Below are positions 1 through 8,953 of a stretch of DNA of 64,000 nt, piece after piece. The position numbers and the translations under genes were made by a program. Source of the DNA: Maribacter aquivivus (GTDB lineage: Bacteria; Bacteroidota; Bacteroidia; Flavobacteriales; Flavobacteriaceae); contig NZ_FQZX01000001.1 in NCBI RefSeq assembly GCF_900142175.1, positions 310,001 through 374,000 on the forward strand, in the 5' to 3' direction. The notes under the pieces were generated by a model. It was not told the DNA's origin, made no database searches, and saw only the letters and a program-made list of their open reading frames with translations. Numbering within the stretch: position 1 is the stretch's first letter; each line of letters begins with the position of its first letter.

Positions 1-563
1 ATTTCAAGAGTTATACCGTTCACTACACCACTATGAAGACAGTTTTCTGTTGTATTACCAATATAGTCTAACAGTTCTTTTTTTTCCAGTAAAGGTAACT
101 TTGCCGTTTGCTGATGCATGGCATTATAACGCATTTGAACTCCTGGAGAAATTGCACCGCCCAAATATTCATCAAAATCATTTAGCATATCATAAGTAAC
201 ACAGGTACCTGCGTCAATGACCAAATTATTCTGATGCGGATTAAAATAATACGCTGCAGTTGCCAAAGCCAAACGATCAACACCCAAGGTCTGAGGTGAG
301 GCATATGAGTTCTTAAATGGCACTTTTGAGGCGTTAGTTAACTCATGTAAATCACAAAATACGGCAACAACCTTCATTTGATCCTTAGAAAGTGACCCTA
401 CACTAGAAACTATTGAAGATTTTATATTTGGAAATTCTTTGAAGATTTTTTTTACCGCTTCAACAAACAAATCGACAACAACAGTCTCTAAATGAATTAT
501 TTCCGACTTTTTAAAGATTGCCAACTTAACGTTTGTATTACCCGCATCAATTATTAAATTCAT
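1..563 (-). CDS. coaX: Type III pantothenate kinase, N-terminal part (runs off window)
   Basis: Phosphorylates pantothenate, the first step of coenzyme A synthesis, in the cytosol. Reading the minus strand from the ATG at 563, the protein opens with MNLIIDAGNTNVKLAIF, the ASKHA-type phosphate-binding motif DxGNTxxK of CoaX. Further on come GVDRLAL and NLVIDAGTCVTYD, then GGAISPGVQMR, all standard for type III enzymes. About 187 codons are visible; the 3' end lies beyond position 1. The start is supported by the motif lying at residue 6 and by an AT-rich leader before it. Transcribed away from the neighbouring tRNA gene. Confidence 0.93.
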   Translation of the reverse strand, partial: MNLIIDAGNTNVKLAIFKKSEIIHLETVVVDLFVEAVKKIFKEFPNIKSSIVSSVGSLSKDQMKVVAVFCDLHELTNASKVPFKNSYASPQTLGVDRLALATAAYYFNPHQNNLVIDAGTCVTYDMLNDFDEYLGGAISPGVQMRYNAMHQQTAKLPLLEKKELLDYIGNTTENCLHSGVVNGITLE

Positions 564-613
564 GTTACAAAGATTAAAAATTAAAAAAACATTTTTCTTT
601 TTTCACGATTTAG

Positions 614-644
614 TTTGTAAATCATAAAATTGAAATTATATTTG
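614..644 (+). promoter_or_regulatory. Bacteroidota-type promoter of the tRNA-Phe gene
   Basis: A TTTG at 614-617 is followed after 19 bp by TATATTTG at 637-644, matching the Bacteroidota housekeeping sigma consensus (-33 TTTG, -7 TAnnTTTG). The tRNA gene begins 20 bp downstream. Confidence 0.75.
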
Positions 645-663
645 CAGCCGCTTATAGCGACAT

Positions 664-736
664 GGTGCCTTAGCTCAGTTGGTAGAGCAATGGACTGAAA
701 ATCCATGTGTCCCTGGTTCGATTCCTGGAGGCACCA
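664..736 (+). tRNA. tRNA-Phe (anticodon GAA)
   Basis: A full cloverleaf can be drawn. The acceptor arm GGTGCCT (664-670) pairs with AGGCACC (729-735) and is followed by discriminator A736. The anticodon stem ATGGA/TCCAT encloses loop CTGAAAA with anticodon GAA at 697-699. The T-loop is GGTTCGATTCC. The 3' CCA is not encoded. Confidence 0.97.
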
Positions 737-740
737 CAAT

Positions 741-770
741 AAATCCTTACTTAACGGTAAGGATTTTTTT
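741..770 (+). terminator. Rho-independent terminator after tRNA-Phe
   Basis: Perfect 9-bp inverted repeat AATCCTTAC (742-750) / GTAAGGATT (757-765) with a short loop, followed by a run of T, directly after the tRNA gene. Confidence 0.85.
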
Positions 771-1099
771 GTTTTAACACCCTTCCTTCCTAATACAAAA
801 ATATATAGGTTAGTATACAAATCATAGAATGAGGTTGTGCTTTTCACCTTTAAATCGACAAAAAGAATAAATTAGAAATTTTAAGATTTCCTTGAAATAA
901 AACAGGTTTTAGAATTATACTGCTATTTATTCTAAAAAAAATATGAGCACATCATCATAGCCAACGATTGAGCTAACACAATTAGCCCAACCGCAGCATA
1001 GAGATACTAAAAACTATCTTGCAAATTATATGAAAATGGAACATAGCAAGTAGAAGTACAGACGAAGAAGTTTTGACCTATGCGGCAACACTTCTGGAA
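771..1099. other. Intergenic stretch without recognisable gene
   Basis: About 330 bp of AT-rich sequence between the tRNA terminator and the 3' end of the GH32 gene. I see no coding frame with family resemblance and no clear terminator for the leftward-reading GH32 gene. Confidence 0.5.
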
Positions 1100-2683
1100 C
1101 TAATCCCAGACACGCTCTACTTTATGTTCTGTAAAGTCTTCAATAACTAACTCTTCTTCTGAATTATTTACAATGGTTATCGCCCTGAAAAACTCAGTGG
1201 GAAAGATTTGATTGGTCATTACATACTGACCTCCATTGATGAAAAGTTCTAACGAAGAATGATCTAGAAGCAATACAATTTCAATTGGATCATCTGGCAA
1301 ATTCGGAATTTTCATTTGCTGAACTCCCGGCGAAAATTTATCACTAAAATCAACATTGCCCGATTTTCTTCGATCTAGCGTAACCAACTTTTTATCCCTA
1401 TCAATATCAACACTAAGGCTATCTCCATTTTTATTCCTAAAATAAATCTGAGCATTTGGAACTGACAACGTAAATTTCGTTTTGCTTTGATTACTATATT
1501 TAAGTGGAATAATTCTTTTTCTAGTAGGTAGAATCTTTATTATGCTTTCTGGGTATGCCAAGGCAACATGCTTTTCAAAACCTATTACCGGATAATTAAA
1601 TAAAGATACTTCGTCACCAACCTTACGCAAAGTCAACTCTCTTGGAACTGTCATAGCGCTACGCCATTTTTCCGTTGGTGTGTCACGTGCATAATCCCAA
1701 TTACTCATCCAACCTATAAAAATACGTTCATCGTTAGGTGCGTCATTGTAAGTTACACCAGCATAATTGTCCCTACCTAAATCTACCCACTTATTTTCTT
1801 TTTGATCTGTTGTAAATGTTGTTCCATCAAAATCACCAATAAAATATTGCGTACCGCTTCCTCCATTTGGAGCACCAGGATTAATACTAACTAGAAGTAC
1901 CCATTTTACTTCCTCTGTACCTTCAATTTTCAATGGAAACAAATCTGGACATTCCCATACTCCGCCATGAGCACCTTTATCCTTGCCAAATTCACTTACT
2001 TTTTTCCAGTCTTTTAAATCAGGAGAATTCCATATTTGTAAATGATCTCCCGCCACTAAAAGCATGGTCCAGTTTTCTTCAATTTCATTCCAAAATACTT
2101 TAGGATCTCTAAAGTCTTTGATTCCCGTATTACCTATTACTGGATTACCCTCATACTTGGTCCAGCTATCGCCATTATCTAAACTATAGGCAATTCCTTG
2201 AGTTTGAAAATCCTTTTTCCCTGCCTGCTCGCCTTCCATATCATGATAGGTGAAAATTGCTACCATTGCCGGGTTATCTTCTGTGCCAAAGCCAGAAGTA
2301 TTATAATGATCCATAACCGCACTCCCAGAAAAAATTAATCCGTTTTCATCAGGGAATAATGCAATAGGCTTATGCTTCCATTTCATCATATCTTCACTAA
2401 CGGCATGCCCCCAATGCATAGGACCCCAAACCGTACTATCAGGGTAATATTGGTAAAACAAATGATATACTCCGTCATTATAAACGAGTCCATTAGGATC
2501 GTTCATCCAATTCTCTTCTGGTGTAAAATGAAACTGAGATCTATACGGTTCCACATAGTGCCCCGTAACTTCTATTTCGTCTGTAACGACCTCCTTTTTT
2601 ACTTCTTCCTTACAACTAAAATTGCACAGAACACTTAGTAGTACAACTACCATCAAACCTCTATTTCGTATAGTTTTAACCAT
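1100..2683 (-). CDS. Glycoside hydrolase family 32 (exo-levanase/inulinase/sucrase type), exported
   Basis: Hydrolyses beta-fructosyl linkages (fructan or sucrose family substrates). Family signatures are all present: WMNDPNG at residues 59-65 (nucleophile Asp62), FSGS near 118-121, FRDPKV at 191-196 (transition-state stabiliser) and ECP at 244-246 (acid/base Glu244). After the five-bladed propeller, the C-terminal 130 residues form the usual beta-sandwich (SSLELFING). An N-terminal hydrophobic segment ends near Cys24, so it is probably a surface lipoprotein or secreted. At 527 aa it is of normal family length. No SusC/SusD genes flank it, so substrate cannot be read from context; levan or inulin is the likeliest. 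Confidence 0.92.
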   Translation of the reverse strand: MVKTIRNRGLMVVVLLSVLCNFSCKEEVKKEVVTDEIEVTGHYVEPYRSQFHFTPEENWMNDPNGLVYNDGVYHLFYQYYPDSTVWGPMHWGHAVSEDMMKWKHKPIALFPDENGLIFSGSAVMDHYNTSGFGTEDNPAMVAIFTYHDMEGEQAGKKDFQTQGIAYSLDNGDSWTKYEGNPVIGNTGIKDFRDPKVFWNEIEENWTMLLVAGDHLQIWNSPDLKDWKKVSEFGKDKGAHGGVWECPDLFPLKIEGTEEVKWVLLVSINPGAPNGGSGTQYFIGDFDGTTFTTDQKENKWVDLGRDNYAGVTYNDAPNDERIFIGWMSNWDYARDTPTEKWRSAMTVPRELTLRKVGDEVSLFNYPVIGFEKHVALAYPESIIKILPTRKRIIPLKYSNQSKTKFTLSVPNAQIYFRNKNGDSLSVDIDRDKKLVTLDRRKSGNVDFSDKFSPGVQQMKIPNLPDDPIEIVLLLDHSSLELFINGGQYVMTNQIFPTEFFRAITIVNNSEEELVIEDFTEHKVERVWD

Positions 2684-2725
2684 AAATTCACTTTTATACC
2701 GATACTCCTTATATCTTAATTATAG

Positions 2726-2733
2726 TACCTTTG
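2726..2733 (+). promoter_or_regulatory. -7 promoter element (TACCTTTG) abutting the rhodanese start codon
   Basis: TACCTTTG matches TAnnTTTG and ends only 5 bp before the ATG at 2739. If used, the transcript would be leaderless or nearly so. No good -33 TTTG is seen. Confidence 0.4.
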
Positions 2734-2738
2734 TGACC

Positions 2739-3245
2739 ATGAATTTAATCAATTATAAATTAACATTCTGCTTACTCATCTTACTTTCTATTTCCAAAAT
2801 AGGTTTAGGACAAGATGATATATCAAAAGTTTTGAATACTTGGAACAAAGGCTCCATACCCTACGCCTATTTCAACAATATACCGGAAGCCGATTCCATT
2901 CTATTTTTAGACACCAGAGAAAAAGAAGAATTTGATATTAGCCACCTAAAAAATGCGGTGTGGGTTGGTTATAAAAATTTTGATGAAGAAAAAGTACTTC
3001 AAACTATACCTGAAAAATCACAACCAATTATTGTTTATTGTTCTATTGGGGTTAGATCAGAAAATATAGGTGAAAAATTAAAAAAACTAGGATATACTAA
3101 AATTCTAAACCTGCATGGTGGTATTTTTGATTGGAAGAATAAAGGAGGAGCCGTTTTTAACGACAAAGAAGTAGTAACCGATAGTGTTCATGCTTTTAAC
3201 AAACACTGGGGAAAGCTATTGCATGAAGGAGTTAAAGTTTACTAG
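2739..3245 (+). CDS. Secreted single-domain rhodanese-like protein
   Basis: A sulfurtransferase-type domain (residues about 35-150) with the active-site loop CSIGVRS, whose Cys carries persulfide in active rhodaneses. The N-terminus MNLINYKLTFCLLILL...GLGQ is a signal peptide, so it acts in the periplasm or outside. I chose the ATG at 2739 because the signal peptide starts there; a longer open frame upstream (from 2622) adds 39 residues that run into the divergent GH32 promoter. It is followed at 23 bp by a TIGR04282-type transferase, then PNP and a TIGR04283-type transferase. Rhodaneses occur in such selenium/arsenosugar-associated clusters, but the substrate is unknown. Confidence 0.88.
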   Translation: MNLINYKLTFCLLILLSISKIGLGQDDISKVLNTWNKGSIPYAYFNNIPEADSILFLDTREKEEFDISHLKNAVWVGYKNFDEEKVLQTIPEKSQPIIVYCSIGVRSENIGEKLKKLGYTKILNLHGGIFDWKNKGGAVFNDKEVVTDSVHAFNKHWGKLLHEGVKVY

Positions 3246-3268
3246 TTAGGAAAAATTAAAAAATTACA

Positions 3269-3946
3269 TTGGCAATACTACAGAACAACAAAGCAGAGCG
3301 AGACGAAAAGGTTATAGATTTCACCCTCGCAAACTCAAATAATCTTTTACTTATTTTCACCAGAAACCCTGAAATAGGTAAAGGAAAAAGACGCTTAGCA
3401 GCTACTGTTGGCGACCAAGCTGCATTTGATATTTATAAATTTTTATTGGACCATACCGTAGCGATCACCAAAAATTTATATGCCGAAAAAGAAGTGTATT
3501 ATTCCGAAGAAATTTGGGAAAATGATATTTGGGACAATCAAAAATTTGGTAAAAAAATACAAGTGGGCGAAGATTTAGGTGTTCGTATGGCAAATGCTTT
3601 TCAAGAGGGATTTCAAAACGAATATCAAAAAATCATTATCATTGGTAGTGATATGTTAGACCTTTCTCAAGAAGATTTAGAAAATGCTTTTAAATCTTTA
3701 GAAAAAAATGATTTTGTAGTTGGTCCTGCTGAAGACGGCGGTTATTATTTACTTGGCATGAAGCAGTTTATGCCTGCACTTTTCAAAAACAAAGCATGGG
3801 GTACAGAAACCGTTTTAAAAGATACATTAGCTGATCTTGAAAATAAAACTACTGCCCTCCTAGAAACAAAAAACGATGTAGATTATTACGAGGACATAAA
3901 GGATATTGATGCCTTTAAACCCTTTTTAAAACATATAAAATTATGA
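3269..3946 (+). CDS. TIGR04282-like transferase (DUF2064), arsenosugar/rSAM-selenodomain associated
   Basis: Nucleotidyl/glycosyltransferase-fold protein (GT-A like). LLIFTRNPEIGKGKRRLA near residues 27-45 is the N-terminal family motif, and IIGSDMLDL and GPAEDGGYYLLGMK are the later signature blocks. These fit the family named arsenosugar biosynthesis glycosyltransferase, or rSAM/selenodomain-associated transferase 1. The first in-frame start is TTG at 3269, which makes an N-terminal tail of about 25 residues before the motif; no ATG is available before it. It overlaps the next gene (PNP) by 4 bp, so the pair is translationally coupled. The donor and acceptor sugars are not known from sequence. 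Confidence 0.85.
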   Translation: MAILQNNKAERDEKVIDFTLANSNNLLLIFTRNPEIGKGKRRLAATVGDQAAFDIYKFLLDHTVAITKNLYAEKEVYYSEEIWENDIWDNQKFGKKIQVGEDLGVRMANAFQEGFQNEYQKIIIIGSDMLDLSQEDLENAFKSLEKNDFVVGPAEDGGYYLLGMKQFMPALFKNKAWGTETVLKDTLADLENKTTALLETKNDVDYYEDIKDIDAFKPFLKHIKL

Positions 3947-4758
3947 TGAAAGATGAACTTTTAGAATCTGTAGCATACCTTAAAAATAAAGGTTTTGACA
4001 AACCAGAAATTGGCATAGTTCTAGGCACAGGATTAGGAAAACTGGTTGATAGTGTTGAAGACCCTATTGAAGCTCATTACAATCACATTCCATTTTTTCC
4101 ATTGGCAACCGTAGAATTTCATACAGGTAAATTGGTATATGGCACTATTTCCGGTAAGAAAGTAGTGGTAATGCAAGGTCGTTTTCACCTGTACGAAGGG
4201 TACGACTTTTTAGATATTACTTACCCTATTCGCGTAATGCATATGTTGGGTATTTCTAAATTATTCATTTCTAATGCTGCCGGTGCAGTAAACCTTGATT
4301 ATAAAAAGGGCGATATGATGCTGATAGAAGATCACATTAACCTACAAGGTGGTTCCCCATTAGCTTTTAAAGGTGTTAGTGATTTTGGCGAGCGTTTTGC
4401 AGACATGTCAGAACCTTATGATTTAGATATGCGCAACAAATTAATGACCATTGCTAAAGAGCATAATATCTCCCTGAAAACTGGCGTTTATGCCTCTGTT
4501 GTTGGACCACAATTAGAAACTAAGGCAGAATACAGAATGATTAAATTAATTGGTGCAGATGCTGTTGGTATGAGTACCGTACCAGAGGTTATTGTTGCCA
4601 ATCATTTGTCATTACCTATTGTTGCCGTTTCTGTTTTAACAGATGAATGTGACCCAGACAATTTAAAGCCTGTTGACATCAGTGAAATCATCGCTATTGC
4701 TGAAAAAACGGAGCCTAAAATGGTGAAATTATTTCAAGAATTAATCAAGCAATTGTAA
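3943..4758 (+). CDS. Purine nucleoside phosphorylase I
   Basis: Cleaves purine (deoxy)nucleosides with phosphate to base and ribose-1-phosphate. PNP-family motifs are clear: GIVLGTGLGKL near residue 24, FHTGKLVYG, MQGRFHLYEGY, ISNAAGAVN (phosphate/base site), and VGMSTVPEV with a later Asn/Asp-type base-recognition loop SVLTDECD. Its 271 aa is the usual length of trimeric PNPs. The start overlaps the stop of the preceding transferase (ATGATGA), so either of two adjacent ATGs could be used. Lying between the two transferases suggests it removes a purine base from a nucleoside intermediate of their pathway rather than serving general salvage; that role is inferred. Confidence 0.93.
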   Translation: MMKDELLESVAYLKNKGFDKPEIGIVLGTGLGKLVDSVEDPIEAHYNHIPFFPLATVEFHTGKLVYGTISGKKVVVMQGRFHLYEGYDFLDITYPIRVMHMLGISKLFISNAAGAVNLDYKKGDMMLIEDHINLQGGSPLAFKGVSDFGERFADMSEPYDLDMRNKLMTIAKEHNISLKTGVYASVVGPQLETKAEYRMIKLIGADAVGMSTVPEVIVANHLSLPIVAVSVLTDECDPDNLKPVDISEIIAIAEKTEPKMVKLFQELIKQL

Positions 4759-4802
4759 GGATTCTCAATATTTGGCTACCATAAGTAAGCAAACAGTATT
4801 GT

Positions 4803-5507
4803 ATGAGTGCCCACCAGCCAACCATTAGTATTATTATACCGGTATTGAATGAAGAAAAGTACATTAGGGATGTACTTTTCGCTATTTCAACCAATGCAGG
4901 CTCTGACCGCATTAAAGAAATACTAGTGGTTGATGGCGGTAGCACAGATAACACCGTTGCAAATGCTATAAAACATGGCGCATCTGTTGTTAAAAGTAAA
5001 AAAGGACGTGCTGCACAAATGAACCTTGGGGCAACAAAAGCCAGTGGTGATATCCTTTATTTTTTACATGTAGATTCTTTACCTCCAAAAGATTTTGACA
5101 GTGCTATTCTAAATGAAATTGACCAAGGTTTTGAGGTGGGTTGTTTTCAAATGCGCTTTAATAGTAACAGCCGCTTTTTAAAATTCTTTTCTTGGTGCAC
5201 CCGTATTAACCATCAAATTTGTCGTGGCGGAGATCAGTCATTGTTTATCACTAACAAACTTTTTCACCAACTTAATGGCTTCAATGAAAAATTTGTGATT
5301 TACGAAGACAATGAATTTATTAAACGGGTTTACAAAATAAAAACTTTTAAGATAATCTCATCTGCCGTGACTACTTCTGCACGACGTTATGAAGAACGCG
5401 GTATGGTAAGATTACAATGGCATTTTGGGATGATTCATTTAAAATACCATTTAGGCGCTAAACCAACGGAGCTGCATCAATACTATTTGAAATATATTGC
5501 GGCTTAA
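4803..5507 (+). CDS. TIGR04283-like family 2 glycosyltransferase, arsenosugar/rSAM-selenodomain associated
   Basis: GT-A fold transferase: ISIIIPVLNEEKYI at residues 8-21, VVDGGSTDNT (UDP/metal site), KGRAAQMNLGA and ILYFLHVDSLPP, all features of the family called rSAM/selenodomain-associated transferase 2. Ends in a basic C-terminus with no membrane segment. It is the last gene of the four-gene run from 2739 and is convergent with the amidase gene (3-bp gap). The partner radical SAM enzyme (ArsS type) and arsenite methyltransferase are not in this window. Confidence 0.87.
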   Translation: MSAHQPTISIIIPVLNEEKYIRDVLFAISTNAGSDRIKEILVVDGGSTDNTVANAIKHGASVVKSKKGRAAQMNLGATKASGDILYFLHVDSLPPKDFDSAILNEIDQGFEVGCFQMRFNSNSRFLKFFSWCTRINHQICRGGDQSLFITNKLFHQLNGFNEKFVIYEDNEFIKRVYKIKTFKIISSAVTTSARRYEERGMVRLQWHFGMIHLKYHLGAKPTELHQYYLKYIAA

Positions 5508-5510
5508 TCT

Positions 5511-6545
5511 TTATTCTCCCTCAAAATCTAACAGCACTCCTTCACTTATCCATTTGGCGAGTGCCTGTCGATTGTCTGGATCCAGAATTCTGACTTGATC
5601 TTTTTTATTCCTAATATTCCCAATCTCAATGTATGCCATTGCAGGGTGTGTTTTCTTTACTAAATACAGTGATGTTCTATCTTCAAAAGTACCCGAATAC
5701 GTTCTATTAGGCTGGTATTTTTTGTACTTATCCCCAAAGGTCTTATGAATACTTTCTGCTAGTTTTTCTCCATTTTTACTTTTCTCGTGGTGGTAAAAGA
5801 AAACATCTATATTTTGATTTTCGCTTCTACTATCTACATGGGTTACGATCAAGCGCTGGTATTTTCCTCTATTTTCTTTATACAAATCATTAACGATATA
5901 TACCCGCTGTTTTAATCTAGCAACTTGGTTTAGCGGTATTGTTTTATTCATATATGCCACCTCATCATGGTCAATTTCAAGAACGAAATCATCTCTAATT
6001 CCGTCATTTTCGTCTTGTATAATGATATATACTTCTGCACCATGAGCCAATAGCTCTTTAGCCAATCTTAATGTAATATCATAGGCATATTCATCTTCAG
6101 CTATCGCCTTGCCTGCATAAACACCCATAGCACCAGGATCAGGACCACCGTGACCAGAGACCAAATAATATACGTTACCTTTTAACCGTTCGCTTTTAGT
6201 AATTACTGTTTTATGCTGCTCTCCAAAAATGTCATAAGAATCACTTTCTAACTCTTTAATTTCTTTTGATTGCAGTTGCAGGGAATCTACAATTGCAACA
6301 GTATCTAATTTTATTCTTGGAAGCACATAAATTCTACCAGCGAATAGGTGCACACTATCGCGTAAATCATGATGATTTAAGGCTACAAATTCATCATAAA
6401 CCTCATACGGATTAACACCTTGCTTTCTTAACAGCGACAAAATTCCGTCGCCGGGTTCTGCCACTACCGTTTTCAACGAATCTTGCGCAACGCAAAAGGC
6501 GCTCAAAAACAATAAAAACAAAATTGTAAAACTGTTGTGTTTCAT
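5511..6545 (-). CDS. LysM-like domain plus N-acetylmuramoyl-L-alanine amidase (Amidase_3)
   Basis: Cuts the bond between muramic acid and the peptide in peptidoglycan. Signal peptide (ends FCVAQ), then a LysM-like segment at residues 25-78 (GDGILSLLRKQGVN ... GRIYVLPRI), a linker, and the amidase domain from about 124. Zinc ligands are visible as SGHGG (His132), Glu near 150 and THVDSR; the catalytic glutamate lies in AYIEIGNI near the C-terminus. The domain order (LysM first) suits a periplasmic enzyme used in cell separation. Followed on the same strand, 66 bp upstream, by the Omp85-family gene. 344 aa. Confidence 0.88.
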   Translation of the reverse strand: MKHNSFTILFLLFLSAFCVAQDSLKTVVAEPGDGILSLLRKQGVNPYEVYDEFVALNHHDLRDSVHLFAGRIYVLPRIKLDTVAIVDSLQLQSKEIKELESDSYDIFGEQHKTVITKSERLKGNVYYLVSGHGGPDPGAMGVYAGKAIAEDEYAYDITLRLAKELLAHGAEVYIIIQDENDGIRDDFVLEIDHDEVAYMNKTIPLNQVARLKQRVYIVNDLYKENRGKYQRLIVTHVDSRSENQNIDVFFYHHEKSKNGEKLAESIHKTFGDKYKKYQPNRTYSGTFEDRTSLYLVKKTHPAMAYIEIGNIRNKKDQVRILDPDNRQALAKWISEGVLLDFEGE

Positions 6546-6611
6546 GCTATTATTAACCGCAAGGTCTATGCCATAGTTTACTTATGACTATCTAATGAAG
6601 TACAAAGATTG

Positions 6612-7877
6612 CTAAAAATATTGACCAATACCAAAGACAATTCCGTTGTCGCCATCTTTTGTGATTCCGTAGCCGTAATCTATCCTAAAAATGGCATTGA
6701 AAATTCGCTTGTGCATAAATCGGAGTCCTACACCTGGGTAAATTCTAAGATTCTCACTCTTTAGCAAATCATCAAATCCGCCTGCGGGATTTCTCCATGT
6801 GCCTCCATCTATAAATACGTTTCCTTGCAATACAAATTTATTTTTGTCAATTAAGGTTTGTCGGTATTCGGTATTCAAAACAACCATACCTGTACCTCTA
6901 TCAATGGTATTACCTACTCCTCTAATATTTAAGTTATTATCTACAGTAAAGGGCGCGAACGGACTATCAACATTACTTGCCAAACCTAAACGCAACCTAT
7001 TTGCCCAGTTACCCCTATCGCCTATTCTTTTAAAGTAGGTAAAATCATTGAACCCAATTAAGAATTCAGGCAAATTTGTATTGGTACTACCCACATATTG
7101 CAAATTCAGCTGACTTCTAAATCCTTCTAAATAGTGATAAAAATAATCTAAACTGTTATGGTCATAAATAAATTTGAACAGATGCTTATCTACATTTAAA
7201 TTCAATGGTACGCCAGAACTGGTAGCCCCATCAATATATTCATAGTCTTCAGTAAAAAAACTAAAGCCCAATTCTATTCTATTCTTAAAATTGAGTTCGT
7301 AAAGTCCTAAGAGTTCAAAGCCGGTATTGTTATATTTATAATCTGCTGTATCATCTTGAAAAAAAACAGGTTCTAATGTGGTGAAATTATTATAATTTAC
7401 TGCAAGCCCAAGTTTATTAGAGAATAGGTATGGTGCTCTAACACTTAGCCCAAAAGAGCTATAATTATCATACTGATAAAAAGCACCTAATGTAATATTG
7501 CGACCAAAAGAATTGAACTCTTGTATCCCTATTCTAAAAGCAAAATCATCATTTGATGAGCTGAAAAGATTTGCGAACGGAATTAACGTGAAGTTTTCTT
7601 CAATTACATACTCAACGTTGCAGGTTTCGTTCGGTAAAATATTGACGTTAAAATAAGCATGAGATATAGAGGGCAACCTTTTTAAACGAAGTATATCTCT
7701 ATTCATAAGAACAGAATCTAACAGCATACCTTCCCTTACATCTACAAGATTTTCAATGAAAGATACTTTGGTACGCTTTGTTCCAGAAAATTGCAATTCT
7801 GCCACAGTAACATCTTGCCCTTTCATAATGAAATTGACAAGCATTAAAAATAGAAATGGTAGCGTTTTTGTATTCAT
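6612..7877 (-). CDS. Omp85/BamA-family outer membrane protein with one POTRA-like domain
   Basis: Signal peptide (LVNFIMKGQ), then a POTRA-like segment at residues about 24-95 (VAELQFSGTKRTKVSFI ... NVEYVIEE), then a 16-strand-type barrel with alternating aromatic strands ending in a C-terminal Phe (IGQYF), the usual beta-signal. Motifs such as RGVGNT and VLNTEYRQTLI match the bacterial surface antigen domain. At 421 aa with one POTRA it is far shorter than BamA, closer to the small TamA/ShlB-like or patatin-associated barrels found in Bacteroidota. Function unknown; it may insert or export a partner protein or lipid. Confidence 0.8.
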   Translation of the reverse strand: MNTKTLPFLFLMLVNFIMKGQDVTVAELQFSGTKRTKVSFIENLVDVREGMLLDSVLMNRDILRLKRLPSISHAYFNVNILPNETCNVEYVIEENFTLIPFANLFSSSNDDFAFRIGIQEFNSFGRNITLGAFYQYDNYSSFGLSVRAPYLFSNKLGLAVNYNNFTTLEPVFFQDDTADYKYNNTGFELLGLYELNFKNRIELGFSFFTEDYEYIDGATSSGVPLNLNVDKHLFKFIYDHNSLDYFYHYLEGFRSQLNLQYVGSTNTNLPEFLIGFNDFTYFKRIGDRGNWANRLRLGLASNVDSPFAPFTVDNNLNIRGVGNTIDRGTGMVVLNTEYRQTLIDKNKFVLQGNVFIDGGTWRNPAGGFDDLLKSENLRIYPGVGLRFMHKRIFNAIFRIDYGYGITKDGDNGIVFGIGQYF

Positions 7878-7986
7878 TTTTTCAAATACTCATATCTTAA
7901 GCTATACGAATCTTTCATCAAGATTTTCAATATAGAACAAAATAATCGCGTAATCAATTATAGTTCAAAAGCATACCTATAATCAC

Positions 7987-8027
7987 CAAAAAAGAGCCTA
8001 GTTGTTTTCAACAACAAAAGGCTCTTT
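7987..8027 (-). terminator. Terminator downstream of the outer-membrane protein gene at 8051
   Basis: Inverted repeat AAAGAGCCT (7991-7999) / AGGCTCTTT (8019-8027). Read on the minus strand, it is followed by a T run (A tract 7988-7993 on plus). Confidence 0.8.
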
Positions 8028-8050
8028 AAAGGAACACTCAAACTATTTAT

Positions 8051-8926
8051 TTAAAAAATTCCTCTCAAACCTAAATTAAAGGTTTGTCCAAGTCCTGTAT
8101 TATTACCACGCACAAAGTTGGTATACAGTATTTCTAGGTTCAAGGCACTTGTTAATTGATATTTTGCACCGCCACCTAAGGCTGTAAAATCTTGTGTAAA
8201 ATTGTTTCCTAAATCCAATCGCTGAGAATGTTGCGCCAATGCTAAAATGGTGAATTTACTGGACGGGAAATAGCTAAGAAATAATCCCGGACTAAGATTT
8301 AAGCTATTATTTGCAAAACTCTCTTCTTTGTCACCAAAGCTTAACTCTGAGTTAATTTCACTAAAAAGCTGCCATTTATCGCCAGGAAAAGTATAATCAT
8401 AAAAGAATCTATTCTGCCAGATGTATCCTTTTTGATCCAAAAAGACTCCGTTTTCAGATTCGTTATCTACCAACGGAATAAAAAATGAACTTTGAATAGA
8501 AAAATTACTGACCGAAGCAATTGGTACAAATTTTACCGATGGCGCTATCGATGTTAGCCCCGATCTAGCTGTATTATTCTCACCATCAAATTTAAATACA
8601 TCTAAGGCACTTCTATCACCAATTACATTGGACCTGAATTCTAAAATTGCACCTACATTCCATCTTTTATTTGTACCAACACCTGTGTACCCTTCTAATG
8701 TAGAAGTAAAAAAAGTCTGCCTTGGCTCTTTACCTTCTGTAAATGTACTTTCGGTTTGTGTGTATAAATTATTAAACCACTTAACATCGTACTGACCTTG
8801 ACCTACCAATTTTGAGGGTGTGTACTGCTGTATATTGCTTTTCTGTTGCAAACTATCTTGACTATACCCCTTAAATAAGGCACAAAAAGCTACTACAAGA
8901 AATAGATTTCTAGTTAAAATATTCAT
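8051..8926 (-). CDS. Predicted outer-membrane beta-barrel protein, function unknown
   Basis: Signal peptide (ALFKGYSQ) followed by about 270 residues of alternating hydrophobic/aromatic strands ending in LRGIF, a barrel-type C-terminus. There is no catalytic motif. Strand content such as WNVGAILEFRSN and NLEILYTNFVRGNN supports an 8- to 12-strand porin-like protein. It is 27 bp from the DUF547 gene on the same strand, so the two are probably cotranscribed (DUF547 first) and end at the terminator at 7987-8027. Confidence 0.75.
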   Translation of the reverse strand: MNILTRNLFLVVAFCALFKGYSQDSLQQKSNIQQYTPSKLVGQGQYDVKWFNNLYTQTESTFTEGKEPRQTFFTSTLEGYTGVGTNKRWNVGAILEFRSNVIGDRSALDVFKFDGENNTARSGLTSIAPSVKFVPIASVSNFSIQSSFFIPLVDNESENGVFLDQKGYIWQNRFFYDYTFPGDKWQLFSEINSELSFGDKEESFANNSLNLSPGLFLSYFPSSKFTILALAQHSQRLDLGNNFTQDFTALGGGAKYQLTSALNLEILYTNFVRGNNTGLGQTFNLGLRGIF

Positions 8927-8953
8927 TTTTAGGTTTTTAAAATTCTTAGTTGA

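Noticed and set aside
581..847. Open frame on the minus strand across the tRNA region
   Set aside because: It covers a tRNA gene, promoter and terminator on the other strand and has no family resemblance.
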